A DNA stretch of 64,000 nt from Lachnospiraceae bacterium (GCA_902363135.1 CABIZF010000003.1:62001-126000), one strand, 5' to 3'. Shown: positions 17,205 to 25,236, counted from the stretch's first letter. Program-made: numbers and translations. The notes: generated by a model not told the origin, from the sequence alone.

Positions 17205-17981
17205 CTATTTGATAGCTTTTAAAAATTCTCTGGCTCCATCGAAATGCTGTGCCGCATTTTCAACTATGGTCTTATCAATGTCGTAAACTTCTTTCCAACC
17301 CTGCTGTTCTGTCTCCATGTACTGTCTGGCAGGCCATGGATGTGTACCGCATAAATATCCCTTCTCCCAGTCATATATGGGTGGGAGCTTCACATCATAA
17401 TAGTGAATGTATGCAAGGATATCTTCGTGCCTCCACTCTGCAAGAGGGCTGTATCTGGTGATTCCGGCTGAATTAGTGTAGATATTATCTTTTCCAACAT
17501 AATTGCCGTCTGCCTTTCTGCGTCCGAGCAGGAGTATTTCCAGCTGATGTTCTTTATAATATCGTGCCTGTCCCCTGTGCTGTACGATATGGAACCACTG
17601 CGCTGCCTTATTGCTTTTATCCGGAAATAACATATCCGGATGCTTTTTCAGCCATTCCATATCCTGTCCGGTATTGATAATCTCAAGGCCAGAAGGTTTA
17701 TTCTGCTCTATCCATGCAATAAATGCCGGATATTCCAGATTACACCTTACAAGGACGCTCTGATCAATGCCGGCTTTCTCGCATATCTCTCCAAGTACCA
17801 GTGAGTCTTTTCCCGCACTCCATGCATAGGCTGCCTTTTTCCCCTTGCATTTCTCTTTGATGTCTTTCACTGTCTTTTTCACAAGGGAATCCAGTTCTTT
17901 CTTTGGCACCGTCTCTTCAATGTGATCAAGCGCATTCTTCCAGTCTTCATTATTTCGAACGGATTGTTTTCTACCGAGCAT
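17205..17981 (-). CDS. Second PAPS-reductase-like PP-loop protein
   Basis: 258 residues. The PP-loop A-W-S-A-G-K-D-S-L is near residue 60 and the family motif Y-S-P-L-A-E-W-R-H-E-D-I-L-A-Y is near 190. It is shorter than, and only distantly similar to, the 15370-16515 protein. It lacks an obvious iron-sulfur CxxC set. It overlaps the symporter gene by 11 bp. It probably adenylates a carboxylate, phosphate or base; the substrate is unknown. Confidence 0.8.
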   Translation of the reverse strand: MLGRKQSVRNNEDWKNALDHIEETVPKKELDSLVKKTVKDIKEKCKGKKAAYAWSAGKDSLVLGEICEKAGIDQSVLVRCNLEYPAFIAWIEQNKPSGLEIINTGQDMEWLKKHPDMLFPDKSNKAAQWFHIVQHRGQARYYKEHQLEILLLGRRKADGNYVGKDNIYTNSAGITRYSPLAEWRHEDILAYIHYYDVKLPPIYDWEKGYLCGTHPWPARQYMETEQQGWKEVYDIDKTIVENAAQHFDGAREFLKAIK

Positions 17982-19350
17982 AGTGTCTCTCCTTTCCGGA
18001 AGCAGCCAAGGCGATAAGTCCGCTCAACAGGACTGTCAGCAAACTTCCCAGTGTTTTATATGGTCCACTATTCAAAACGCTGCCGTAGGCGAATACAGGA
18101 AGCCCTACAGCCAGTGCAGTAACCACACCTGTGATAATCCCTTTTGCATTCAGTCTTACCCCTTTCAGTGTCATGACTGTTGGAAGTAATGTTGACGCCC
18201 TCAGTGTGCCATAGAACAAAAACAGATGTGTCACTGTAATTCCCGGGATATTTGCAATCAGAATGCCAGTGATCAGAAGCACTGCCATTGCAGCTCTGGT
18301 CTTCCTGATGTCTTTTCCTCCTGCAATATCTGTCGTAAGCGAAGATACTGCGCACAGGTTGCTATCCACTGTAGACAGCAAACCGGAAACAATCATGAAA
18401 AGGAACGGCAATACTGCCCAGGACGGGAAAAAGTGGCGAATCAATTCAAAATTGATGATTCCAAGGTTCTGTGCCTGATATCCTGCACCGGCTCCCATAA
18501 ATCCAAGAATTCCCATTGACAGTGGAACCACCGCAAAAAGAACTGCTCCAAGAAGAAACGCTCTTCCCAGCTTCTCTTTTTTTACTGCAAATGCCCTCTG
18601 CCAGAAGCTCTGATCTCCAAACGGCCCGGATAAAAGTCCGATCGTTGTCGGAAGCCCAAAGGCTAAGAAAATCTCTACTCCTTTTCCAGAAAAGAGTGTT
18701 GTACAGTCTCCTGATATACCACTCAGGCCCTGTATAATGCCCTGTGTTCCTGTATTTCTTACTCCGAATATTACAAATAGGCTACATGCAACAAGCATGA
18801 ATACCATTTGAATAGCATCTGTAAGCATAGATGCTTTAATTCCAGAAAACAGGGAATATGAAATTGCTATGCAAGCAAGCAGAATAGTCATGGCTTTGAA
18901 CGAAATTCCTGTTACTGCACTAAGGATCTGGCTTCCCGCAAGAAGCTGAACTCCTGTTGACAGAACAGACAGTCCGATCAGCTGAAACAGGTAAACCCTT
19001 TTCACTCCATCGGATTTGTATTTTTCTTTCATGTAACCAGACAGTGTCATTCCCTCCGGCATTTCCTTCCGGATTTTCTTTGCAAAGGGAATGAATACCA
19101 CCAGGCAAAGGGCATTCGGAACCAGAAACCAGAACAGGCCAACCCAGCCGGTAGAATATGCTTTCTCAGTTGATACAAATAATGCCGGAGCCCAGATCCA
19201 CGTTGCCGCAATGCTGAGAGCCGACATCAGCCAGTTTTCAGAACGGCTTCCAACACAGAAGCGTTCCACATTTTTTTCTTTCTTTGTCAGAATCACTGTT
19301 GCCAGGATCATGATAACTGCATATACAAATAATATTGTTACTCCATTCAT
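17971..19350 (-). CDS. Sodium:solute symporter (SSS family) carried by the phage
   Basis: 459 residues with about 12-13 strongly hydrophobic segments from residue 4 to the end. The SSS-like N-terminus includes S-A-L-S-I-A-A-T-W-I-W-A-P-A (first transport core) and G-G-K-D-I-R-K-T-R-A-A-M in a cytoplasmic loop. SSS proteins import sugars, amino acids, urea or vitamins with sodium; the substrate cannot be read here. It is the first gene after the late promoter and terminator and heads the PP-loop/ParB cassette. A full-length symporter in a late phage operon is unusual. The start ATG follows AGAGGAGATTACGC. Confidence 0.85.
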   Translation of the reverse strand: MNGVTILFVYAVIMILATVILTKKEKNVERFCVGSRSENWLMSALSIAATWIWAPALFVSTEKAYSTGWVGLFWFLVPNALCLVVFIPFAKKIRKEMPEGMTLSGYMKEKYKSDGVKRVYLFQLIGLSVLSTGVQLLAGSQILSAVTGISFKAMTILLACIAISYSLFSGIKASMLTDAIQMVFMLVACSLFVIFGVRNTGTQGIIQGLSGISGDCTTLFSGKGVEIFLAFGLPTTIGLLSGPFGDQSFWQRAFAVKKEKLGRAFLLGAVLFAVVPLSMGILGFMGAGAGYQAQNLGIINFELIRHFFPSWAVLPFLFMIVSGLLSTVDSNLCAVSSLTTDIAGGKDIRKTRAAMAVLLITGILIANIPGITVTHLFLFYGTLRASTLLPTVMTLKGVRLNAKGIITGVVTALAVGLPVFAYGSVLNSGPYKTLGSLLTVLLSGLIALAASGKERHYAR

Positions 19351-19424
19351 GCGTAATCTCCTCTAAAATATTTTAAAGGAGCATTCCCATCTTTCTATCC
19401 TTTCCTCCCTCCCAAGATTGCATT

Positions 19425-19453
19425 AAAAAAGCCACTGGTTTTTTCCCAGTGGC
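19425..19453 (-). terminator. Strong intrinsic terminator between early and late modules
   Basis: Minus-strand GCCACTGG-GAAAAAA-CCAGTGGC is a perfect 8-bp stem, followed by TTTTTTAATG. It ends the early operon and also lies about 25 nt downstream of the start point expected for the late promoter at 19485-19513. Confidence 0.9.
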
Positions 19454-19484
19454 TCATGGCTTTTGATTAAAATTTTACTCGCAT

Positions 19485-19513
19485 ATCATACACCATTTTC
19501 GTTATTAAGTCAA
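19485..19513 (-). promoter_or_regulatory. Probable late promoter (sigma-A consensus)
   Basis: TTGACT, a 17-bp spacer and TATGAT on the minus strand. The expected start is near 19478. The first ~50 nt of the transcript contain the terminator hairpin at 19425-19453, so full late transcription needs read-through. No equally good promoter is seen between the terminator and the symporter start at 19350. Confidence 0.75.
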
Positions 19514-19547
19514 TGTTAAGTTAACAGATTCCGTTATTCTGAATGTA

Positions 19548-20120
19548 TTAAAAAAACTTCAGTCCGTCGATTCCGAAAAACAGCGAAGATAAGCGCTCTT
19601 TCGCAATTTTGATATCTTCGTATACAGTGACCTTGCTGACCGAAAATTTTTTTGAAATTTCTGCAATCGTCATTGGCGTCTTTGATATGTAAAGAGCTTT
19701 AATAATCTTATAGCGTCTCTTATCTTTTTCCGATAATTTGCTACAATAGATACGGTATACATCAAGCATTTTGTCAATATGCTGCACCATGATAGCGGTT
19801 CTTTTGGCCGAAGTTTTGATGCTCTCCACTATGACCTTATCATCTTTCATGGTCATGATGTCTTCCAGCACCTCTGTAACCTCCCCTTCCTTGGACTTGT
19901 AGACGGCATTTTCGTAGCTCGCCTTTAAAGTTCTGTAATTTCTAAGGAGTAAATCAGTATTATGCAAACGACGATCAATCTTCTCCTTCTCGCTTTTTCT
20001 CTGCCCTACCATCATTGCATCAGACGCAACCTGTGCGCCGGCAAGGGCAGCCTGCTGAATCATTGCATCAATTTCCTCTTTTGTCAGTGCTACGAATTGT
20101 ACTTTTTTCTCTGTGTCCAT
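19548..20120 (-). CDS. Late transcription regulator, sigma-70 region-4-like (ArpU type)
   Basis: 190 residues from ATG 20120 (GAGGTATGGC upstream). The N-terminus is helical and charged. The C-terminal HTH (M-T-I-A-E-I-S-K-K-F-S-V-S-K-V-T-V-Y) has the sigma-70 region-4-like layout of ArpU/RinA-type phage late regulators. It is the last early gene, directly before the early terminator and late promoter, which is the usual place for the late gene activator or antiterminator. Confidence 0.75.
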   Translation of the reverse strand: MDTEKKVQFVALTKEEIDAMIQQAALAGAQVASDAMMVGQRKSEKEKIDRRLHNTDLLLRNYRTLKASYENAVYKSKEGEVTEVLEDIMTMKDDKVIVESIKTSAKRTAIMVQHIDKMLDVYRIYCSKLSEKDKRRYKIIKALYISKTPMTIAEISKKFSVSKVTVYEDIKIAKERLSSLFFGIDGLKFF

Positions 20121-20128
20121 GCCATACC

Positions 20129-20359
20129 TCACAAATATTTCTTTCCTGTTTCCGGATCCTCAAATCGAATTCTGTCGCAAAGTTTAAAATTAAATCCTTT
20201 TGCCAGACGTTTCACCATCTTTACGAACATATCTGCCTCGTTGTCTCTCCGCGTCCAGTCAGATCTGAAAACCTGTGTCTGCGGTTTTGATGCAGAACAA
20301 ATCGCATCATGAGCGGTCTTATCCTTACACCCACTGGCATTATAAAGTGTTCTGTCCAT
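20129..20359 (-). CDS. Small conserved phage protein
   Basis: 76 residues starting M-D-R-T-L-Y-N-A-S-G-C-K-D, with the start set by GAGGGAGGGACAGC. A protein with this opening is frequent at the end of early operons in Firmicutes phages. It is probably globular and mixed alpha/beta. The function is unknown. Confidence 0.6.
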   Translation of the reverse strand: MDRTLYNASGCKDKTAHDAICSASKPQTQVFRSDWTRRDNEADMFVKMVKRLAKGFNFKLCDRIRFEDPETGKKYL

Positions 20360-20570
20360 GCTGTCCCTCCCTCGACCTTTTTAAAAATCCACTTTTATAT
20401 CCTTCCCATTGCTGATCGGTCATTTCCGGTCCCAACAAATCCCTCACAGTGTCAAGTGCCTGCTTTGTTCCACAGTCAGGACATATTTCTGTTTTCCTAT
20501 CCTTTCTCGACACTGCTGGTCTGGTGCCGTACTGTTGCCCGCATTCAGGGCATATCTTTCTTATCGCCAT
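20340..20570 (-). CDS. Small double zinc-knuckle protein
   Basis: 76 residues from ATG 20570. Two CxxC pairs (I-C-P-E-C-G near residue 6 and I-C-P-D-C-G near 30) make a zinc ribbon, followed by a helical C-terminus. It overlaps both neighbours by about 20-25 bp. DNA or RNA binding is plausible; the role is unknown. Confidence 0.6.
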   Translation of the reverse strand: MAIRKICPECGQQYGTRPAVSRKDRKTEICPDCGTKQALDTVRDLLGPEMTDQQWEGYKSGFLKRSREGQHGQNTL

Positions 20571-20757
20571 TGTCCCCACCTTCCATATCCAAAAAATCCT
20601 CGATGTTCATTTGCCCAGGTACGCTGTAGTTTTCCCAGTCAACAGGATTCCGGTAATAATGTGCAGTAAGGCTGTTCCAACATTCCGGTCCATATCCTCT
20701 TTTGATGCTTTCCGGATCTGTCAGTTTCTTTCCGCACTTCTGGCATTTACTGTACAT
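20545..20757 (-). CDS. Small zinc-binding protein with G-Y-G-P-E-C motif
   Basis: 70 residues. The pattern C-Q-K-C-G-K-K-L-T-D-P-E-S then R-G-Y-G-P-E-C-W is that of short treble-clef-like zinc proteins widespread in phages and actinobacteria (DUF6011-like). The acidic C-terminus overlaps the next gene. The function is unknown. Confidence 0.65.
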   Translation of the reverse strand: MYSKCQKCGKKLTDPESIKRGYGPECWNSLTAHYYRNPVDWENYSVPGQMNIEDFLDMEGGDNGDKKDMP

Positions 20758-20772
20758 ATGGGCTTCCTTTCT

Positions 20773-20994
20773 TTACTCGTCTGTATATGTTTCATACTCT
20801 AATCGAGATATTGGAATTACCTTTTCTTCCGACACATTGCACATATCCGCAATGTTCTTTTTCTGCATGCTTACATATTCTTCAAGATCGATGTTTTTTG
20901 TATCAATATCGACATTCAGCTGCATATAGCCATCATCAAAGTCATACAGCTCCGCATCTAAAATTTTATAATATGTGCTAATACTACATTTCAT
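20773..20994 (-). CDS. Hypothetical phage protein
   Basis: 73 residues from ATG 20994, chosen because AGGAGGAAAAGCA precedes it. Starting further upstream would need GTG and would overlap the previous gene. It is an acidic alpha/beta protein with no recognised motif. Confidence 0.5.
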   Translation of the reverse strand: MKCSISTYYKILDAELYDFDDGYMQLNVDIDTKNIDLEEYVSMQKKNIADMCNVSEEKVIPISRLEYETYTDE

Positions 20995-21311
20995 TGCTTT
21001 TCCTCCTGTTTTTCTTCTTCTCTTTTTCCACACATCAGCTCAATAAGCCACTTTTCCTGCTTAACCAGGTATTCGTACTTCCACTGGAGCAGAGCCTGAT
21101 CCAGAGTATGATCCGACATATGCAGCTGCGTTTTCGTAACTGCTATTCTCAGTCTGATTTCGTCGATCTGCTCCTGAATTCTGTCGCAAAGAATGCCATA
21201 TCTAGAAGCCTCATATTCCTTTTTCACTCTTTCGACTGATACCACACACCACAAAGTAAAAAATATTCCTACTGTAGCAGCGCCTGCGATATAAAATAAT
21301 GCGCTTATCAT
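20991..21311 (-). CDS. Small membrane-anchored coiled-coil protein
   Basis: 106 residues. One transmembrane segment lies at about 5-25 (Y-I-A-G-A-A-T-V-G-I-F-F-T-L-W). A long charged helix with heptad character (about 30-95) ends in a Glu/Lys tail. It starts behind AGGAGGTGAATAA and overlaps the next gene by 4 bp. It may be a spanin-like or exclusion protein, but nothing proves it. Confidence 0.5.
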   Translation of the reverse strand: MISALFYIAGAATVGIFFTLWCVVSVERVKKEYEASRYGILCDRIQEQIDEIRLRIAVTKTQLHMSDHTLDQALLQWKYEYLVKQEKWLIELMCGKREEEKQEEKQ

Positions 21312-21569
21312 TTATTCACCTCCTGTAATCTTATCAAGACAATCATTCCAGCCGCATTTGTAGCTTGGCATTTTCCCGCCTTTTTGAAAGTACTCTTGAT
21401 CGTATTTTCCTGCTAATTTCATTTTCTCCGGCAACGGTCTCAGTGGGCACCAATCTGGTCTGCTGTGAGTATCTTTATTCATCGTTTTTGCTATCCCACA
21501 TGCATATCCGTAAACTGTCAGTCCTTTCTGGAAGCAACATTCGCTACAAGATTTCGGCGTGTCAATCAT
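21312..21569 (-). CDS. Small cysteine-rich phage protein
   Basis: 85 residues. The start at ATG 21569 overlaps the preceding stop by 8 bp (ATGATTGA). The C-S-E-C-C-F, Y-A-C-G-I-A and R-P-D-W-C-P-L pattern is a common four-to-five-Cys metal-binding layout in small phage proteins. The function is unknown. Confidence 0.55.
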   Translation of the reverse strand: MIDTPKSCSECCFQKGLTVYGYACGIAKTMNKDTHSRPDWCPLRPLPEKMKLAGKYDQEYFQKGGKMPSYKCGWNDCLDKITGGE

Positions 21570-22512
21570 TATTATCGATTTCTCCATCCTCTCCATCCTC
21601 TTCAAATTTGAATTCGATATTTTCACTGCTATCAACTCCAAGCTGTCTGCATTTCGCCATTGTAGATGTTCCTCCGGAATGACAGGTTCTGAACAAGAAC
21701 AATTCCTGAACAATATGGAAGTATGACATGTTATAGCAGAATTTTTCTTCCTCGCTCAGTTCTTCCACAGCGTTTTCACCATGCACCCATCTGTACCATT
21801 CCTCAAAATATCTAACCAGTTCCTGCATAAGAGAAATACAGTAGTGTAGAATATATTTTTCTTCATGACTTTCAAGATCTTTGTCTTTGTAGTCCCATTT
21901 TGTCTCCCGTAGTATTTTCCATAATTTTTCTACTTCCGGAGATCTCCACGCAACCATACAGTATGTATGTGCATCTTCCGAGTAATGATAATGGTTCCTC
22001 TCCAGATGTTCCCTGGCCTCTTTCTCTGTAAGAAACATCGTGTTTGGGTACATAAATGGTCTGATCGAAATACCAATTATCATGGTATCATCATGTCCAT
22101 TGTTGGCAAGAAATTCATTCACTTCCTGCGTTGACAAATCCTCATACTCTTCTTCTCCATCTTCCATGTACGTCAGTTTAAAATCCCATGTGTACCCTGT
22201 TTCAATTTTGCAGTTTTCTCTATCGATATTGCAGTCTGGCAAGATGTTATCATTGAGATACTTCACTGTTTCTTCCGTTGTGCTTGTAACGGTGCTTCCA
22301 TCTACTTGCAGGACAAGTTCATCTGGATTTTCATTGTCAGCTACTCTCTCGCTGCCTTTAATAACCCAGAAGCGAGGATCCGCTGTTCCTGTTGTGTCCT
22401 GAGTATTCATCTCAAGCTGTAATCTCTTCAGAAATTCTATATCTTCCTGAGAAATATCTCTTTTCTCTGTTGTATCTTCATGATACTGCAATGTTTTATG
22501 GAATATTGCCAT
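21562..22512 (-). CDS. Hypothetical early phage protein (about 316 residues)
   Basis: Starts at the second ATG (22512, AGGAGA 6 nt upstream); the ATG 6 nt earlier is too close to that site. Highly acidic, with D-P-R-F-W-V-I-K-G near residue 47 and a Trp/Tyr/His-rich C-terminal half (R-Y-F-E-E-W-Y-R-W-V-H-G) ending in an Asp/Glu tail. The acidity may indicate a DNA mimic or a protein-interaction role, but I do not recognise it. Confidence 0.5.
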   Translation of the reverse strand: MAIFHKTLQYHEDTTEKRDISQEDIEFLKRLQLEMNTQDTTGTADPRFWVIKGSERVADNENPDELVLQVDGSTVTSTTEETVKYLNDNILPDCNIDRENCKIETGYTWDFKLTYMEDGEEEYEDLSTQEVNEFLANNGHDDTMIIGISIRPFMYPNTMFLTEKEAREHLERNHYHYSEDAHTYCMVAWRSPEVEKLWKILRETKWDYKDKDLESHEEKYILHYCISLMQELVRYFEEWYRWVHGENAVEELSEEEKFCYNMSYFHIVQELFLFRTCHSGGTSTMAKCRQLGVDSSENIEFKFEEDGEDGEIDNND

Positions 22513-22545
22513 CTTCATTCTCCTCTCAATGATTGCCCCTTAATG

Positions 22546-22761
22546 TCAACGAACATGTTTTTTCAATGCCTTGTACGTTCTTTCATTCATGTATATTTCC
22601 CGACCCATTACAATCATTTGTCCGTTTTCAAGCAACTGATTTTCATATGTTTTAAAACCGTATCTTTTTGCCCATTTTTTGTTTATTCTCTTTTTCTTAT
22701 GGGTACGCGCCTGTACCTTTTTGTCCCTTAAAACAATAATTTCATGTACATTTACATCCAT
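22546..22761 (-). CDS. Small basic hypothetical protein
   Basis: 71 residues from ATG 22761 (AGGAGAG 6 nt upstream). A Lys/Arg-rich central part (A-R-T-H-K-K-K-R-I-N-K-K-W) points to nucleic-acid binding. A second short domain with G-R-E-I-Y-M-N-E-R follows. No family is recognised. Confidence 0.5.
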   Translation of the reverse strand: MDVNVHEIIVLRDKKVQARTHKKKRINKKWAKRYGFKTYENQLLENGQMIVMGREIYMNERTYKALKKHVR

Positions 22762-22775
22762 TATAATCTCTCCTA

Positions 22776-23324
22776 TTAACGCCCGCTCCGTAACATACAA
22801 AATAGTAATTCTGTCATGGAACGTTTTCTCGGGCCATATCGACATGGTAATATAACTGCCAGCTTCCACCGCCTTACCTCTGCATCTAGAGGCGTGGGTT
22901 TTTCAAATTCGTCTGTTGTTTCCGCCCAGTCCGGAATTGCAACCATTACACCAAAATATCTGGAAGATTCTGGAAATCGTTCGCGCATATGTTCGGCAAA
23001 TTTCCCACTGCTTATATCCGGCAAAATGTCCTTATAGCACTCCATTGTGGTTACGATATAGTTTTTTTCTCCTAGGAAATTCAGACCATTCCCACTGTAA
23101 ACATCTTCTTTACAGCTCTTTACCTCGTAACAGGTAAATGTGCCTTTTTCTATCCCGGATATAGAGCACTGATCTGCCGGGGAAAATTGCATATAATCAA
23201 CTCTTTTTGCTTCTCGTCCCATTGGATCAATACTTACCTCACTGGCCCAGTGCTTCCCAGCTCCAACAAAACGTGTGCTTATAAGCAGCTGTCCAAGAAA
23301 CTTTGTTGTTTCAGATCTTGTCAT
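22776..23324 (-). CDS. Putative PD-(D/E)XK nuclease-fold phage protein
   Basis: 182 residues from ATG 23324 (GAGGTATAAA upstream). A core R-V-D-Y-M-Q-F then C-Y-E-V-K-S-C (acidic, then E-x-K) fits the PD-(D/E)XK pattern. It is followed by N-F-L-G-E-K-N-Y-I-V-T. The C-terminus is basic. It could be a repair or degradation nuclease. The fold is inferred from the motif only. Confidence 0.5.
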   Translation of the reverse strand: MTRSETTKFLGQLLISTRFVGAGKHWASEVSIDPMGREAKRVDYMQFSPADQCSISGIEKGTFTCYEVKSCKEDVYSGNGLNFLGEKNYIVTTMECYKDILPDISSGKFAEHMRERFPESSRYFGVMVAIPDWAETTDEFEKPTPLDAEVRRWKLAVILPCRYGPRKRSMTELLFCMLRSGR

Positions 23325-23359
23325 TTTATACCTCACATTCTTCTGCAAGTTCTGCTTTG

Positions 23360-23674
23360 CTACTTCAGATTTGGTTTCTTGATCTTAATCGTTTCCTTCA
23401 GCTCAGGTTTTACAGTGTTGTTTTCTGCCCACATGCGAAGTTCTTTTGCTCCTGGATTATCCTTTTCGATACCATCTGCCAAGTTGTGCAGGACCATAGA
23501 AATAATTCCGGCGTCTGCAGTTGCATACGGTGTAAGAGCTTTGATGATATTATTACTGTAATAACTCATGCCCTCACTAAGCATTTCTGCCCCTTCTTTG
23601 TTTTTTCCTTCTTGAACCATTTTTCTGGCTCTAAGGACATAACTCTGCATGCGTTTCTCCTTAATCTTCCTCAT
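23360..23674 (-). CDS. Hypothetical phage protein
   Basis: 104 residues, helical, with a basic C-terminus (I-K-I-K-K-P-N-L-K). The start overlaps the preceding stop by 4 bp (ATGA). An internal ATG 24 nt later with AAGGAGAAACGC is an alternative. The function is unknown. Confidence 0.45.
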   Translation of the reverse strand: MRKIKEKRMQSYVLRARKMVQEGKNKEGAEMLSEGMSYYSNNIIKALTPYATADAGIISMVLHNLADGIEKDNPGAKELRMWAENNTVKPELKETIKIKKPNLK

Positions 23675-23916
23675 TTCTTTACCACCTTTATCTTTTTTCT
23701 CAAACGTTCAGCATGTTCATTTGTCACAATATAATTTTCGCACTGCTTGCATCTCATATCTTTATTTTTTAAATCCCCATCATAGTATCGACATTCCTCG
23801 CAAACATAGCAAAACATCTTTGCTTCTCCCGCCATTTGATCTGAACTGTACAGATTGTTCGCGCAATGGTCGCAAAGACAGCCAGCGCAAGGAAAAGCAT
23901 AATCATCCCGGCTCAT
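23671..23916 (-). CDS. Cysteine-rich small protein
   Basis: 81 residues with ten Cys, mostly in CxxC or CxxxC pairs (C-A-G-C, C-D-H-C, C-Y-V-C-E-E-C, C-K-Q-C). It probably binds two zinc ions. The C-terminal helix is basic. It overlaps both neighbours by 4 bp. Confidence 0.55.
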   Translation of the reverse strand: MSRDDYAFPCAGCLCDHCANNLYSSDQMAGEAKMFCYVCEECRYYDGDLKNKDMRCKQCENYIVTNEHAERLRKKIKVVKK

Positions 23917-24317
23917 AAATTTCTTTCAAGCATTTTTATGCTTTTAAAATAGAAAATCCATTTGTCCGGTTCTGGCATCTGTTTCGGAAAATCCTTCCAG
24001 TATTCGTATGCTTTTGACAGCAGGCAATCAATGGCATGATTTTCTATGTCATTCTCTGTCTTTAGCCACGCACAGTGTTCTCTGCAGTAATCTTTAACTG
24101 TCTTCAACAATTCCGATTTTCCGGCAATTTCAATAAACTCTTTCATCAATGGATAGTAGTTAATATCTTCGATACTCCCAAATTGCGTTTTCTTGAAGCT
24201 TATTCCCCGGTATTGCTTGCGACCACTTTGATCTTTTCCGATAAATTCAGATCTGAAATTATTACTTGTGGGCTTAAATTCCTCGACCTTGCATACAAAG
24301 CTACATGTTTGATACAT
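23913..24317 (-). CDS. Hypothetical phage protein
   Basis: 134 residues. The N-terminal part is beta-like with S-F-V-C-K-V-E-E-F. The C-terminal half is helical with H-C-A-W-L-K-T-E-N-D. The start is behind AAGGGAGACAAAA. Not recognised. Confidence 0.45.
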   Translation of the reverse strand: MYQTCSFVCKVEEFKPTSNNFRSEFIGKDQSGRKQYRGISFKKTQFGSIEDINYYPLMKEFIEIAGKSELLKTVKDYCREHCAWLKTENDIENHAIDCLLSKAYEYWKDFPKQMPEPDKWIFYFKSIKMLERNL

Positions 24318-24714
24318 TTTTGTCTCCCTTATATGGCTGTGGCTTTTCTTTCCACGCTATGACTTTTGCATTCAGAATCCGCATTTCCAATTTCCACCTT
24401 CCGTCTACCGTATGAGCAACTTCGGTATGGCGTTCCCCATTATCGTATTCAACAGTAACGAGCACATTTCGAGAGACTTTCTCGAACATTCCTGTTTTCC
24501 ATTTATTCGTTCCTTTGAACTTTGCAAACATTGAATCTCGTTCAACCGGCATCTCGTCATTAACCTGTATCCAGTCAGATTCGTCTAAGTTGTCCAAATC
24601 AGTGATAAGCAGATCCACTGCTGTAAGCAAGTTCGTATGAGAATACCATGCTCTATCCTTATTACTCAAAAGTTCCTGTTTGAATTGGTACAATCTATTT
24701 CTGATAATGCTCAT
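24301..24714 (-). CDS. DUF551-domain protein
   Basis: 137 residues. The DUF551 module runs from about residue 47: W-I-Q-V-N-D-E-M-P, then V-L-V-T-V-E-Y-D-N-G, then V-I-A-W-K-E-K-P-Q-P-Y. This domain is frequent in phages and its function is unknown. The N-terminal 45 residues are helical. It overlaps the neighbouring genes by 4-17 bp. Confidence 0.7.
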   Translation of the reverse strand: MSIIRNRLYQFKQELLSNKDRAWYSHTNLLTAVDLLITDLDNLDESDWIQVNDEMPVERDSMFAKFKGTNKWKTGMFEKVSRNVLVTVEYDNGERHTEVAHTVDGRWKLEMRILNAKVIAWKEKPQPYKGDKNVSNM

Positions 24715-25028
24715 TCTCTCGCCTCCGTTTCTTTTAGTTCCTCCTGCAACTTATCGTCAATGAGCGGGAGCATCATCTTAGGAGTCGCCATCATATGAAT
24801 CTGTGTAGGTGCATTAACAATTTTCAAACACATGTCCAAATATATCTCTCCTGCTGTAATATCAGCCTTATAGGTATCTACCTTATCTATGTTATCCTTG
24901 TAAACCGGCAATTTTCTGCATTTTTCTGCTGCCTCATGAATCAGCTTCTTAGCCTCTTCCGGAAATTCAACTGTATTATCTTTCTTTATCTGGATCAATT
25001 GCATAATCTTAATGATTTTTTCTTCCAT
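24711..25028 (-). CDS. Hypothetical phage protein
   Basis: 105 residues, mainly helical, with Lys/Glu-rich ends and no motif. It overlaps the previous gene by 20 bp and the next by 4 bp, consistent with a tightly packed early operon. Confidence 0.4.
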   Translation of the reverse strand: MEEKIIKIMQLIQIKKDNTVEFPEEAKKLIHEAAEKCRKLPVYKDNIDKVDTYKADITAGEIYLDMCLKIVNAPTQIHMMATPKMMLPLIDDKLQEELKETEARE

Positions 25029-25236
25029 AACGCCATTTCCTCCTTGCCTCTGTTCTCTTCATTCTGTTTACCTGATTTTCCAATGCGTTCACCTGTTTCT
25101 GCAGGTCATCCACATCGACCAACAGGTAAAAATCCGGCTGGATCAATCTGGTCGGGCCTACATTCATATTCATCTCTTTGTGCAATTCCTTGCACTTGTT
25201 TTCTCTCTCATGCACTGCTTTATATACTTTCATCAT
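25009..25236 (-). CDS. Small coiled-coil protein
   Basis: 75 residues from ATG 25236 (GAGAGGTGTGG upstream). The C-terminal half (D-D-L-Q-K-Q-V-N-A-L-E-N-Q-V-N) is a short coiled coil with a very basic end. The function is unknown. Confidence 0.45.
   Translation of the reverse strand: MMKVYKAVHERENKCKELHKEMNMNVGPTRLIQPDFYLLVDVDDLQKQVNALENQVNRMKRTEARRKWRYGRKNH

Noticed and set aside
15370..17981. Complete Dnd phosphorothioation operon
   Set aside because: There is no cysteine desulfurase, DndD or DndE, and the PP-loop proteins lack iron-sulfur CxxC motifs; only a partial resemblance remains.
19390..19458. Short minus-strand frame (M-S-H-W-E-K...) across the late terminator
   Set aside because: It is the usual by-product of translating a terminator stem. 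It has no ribosome binding site and the hairpin explains the sequence.
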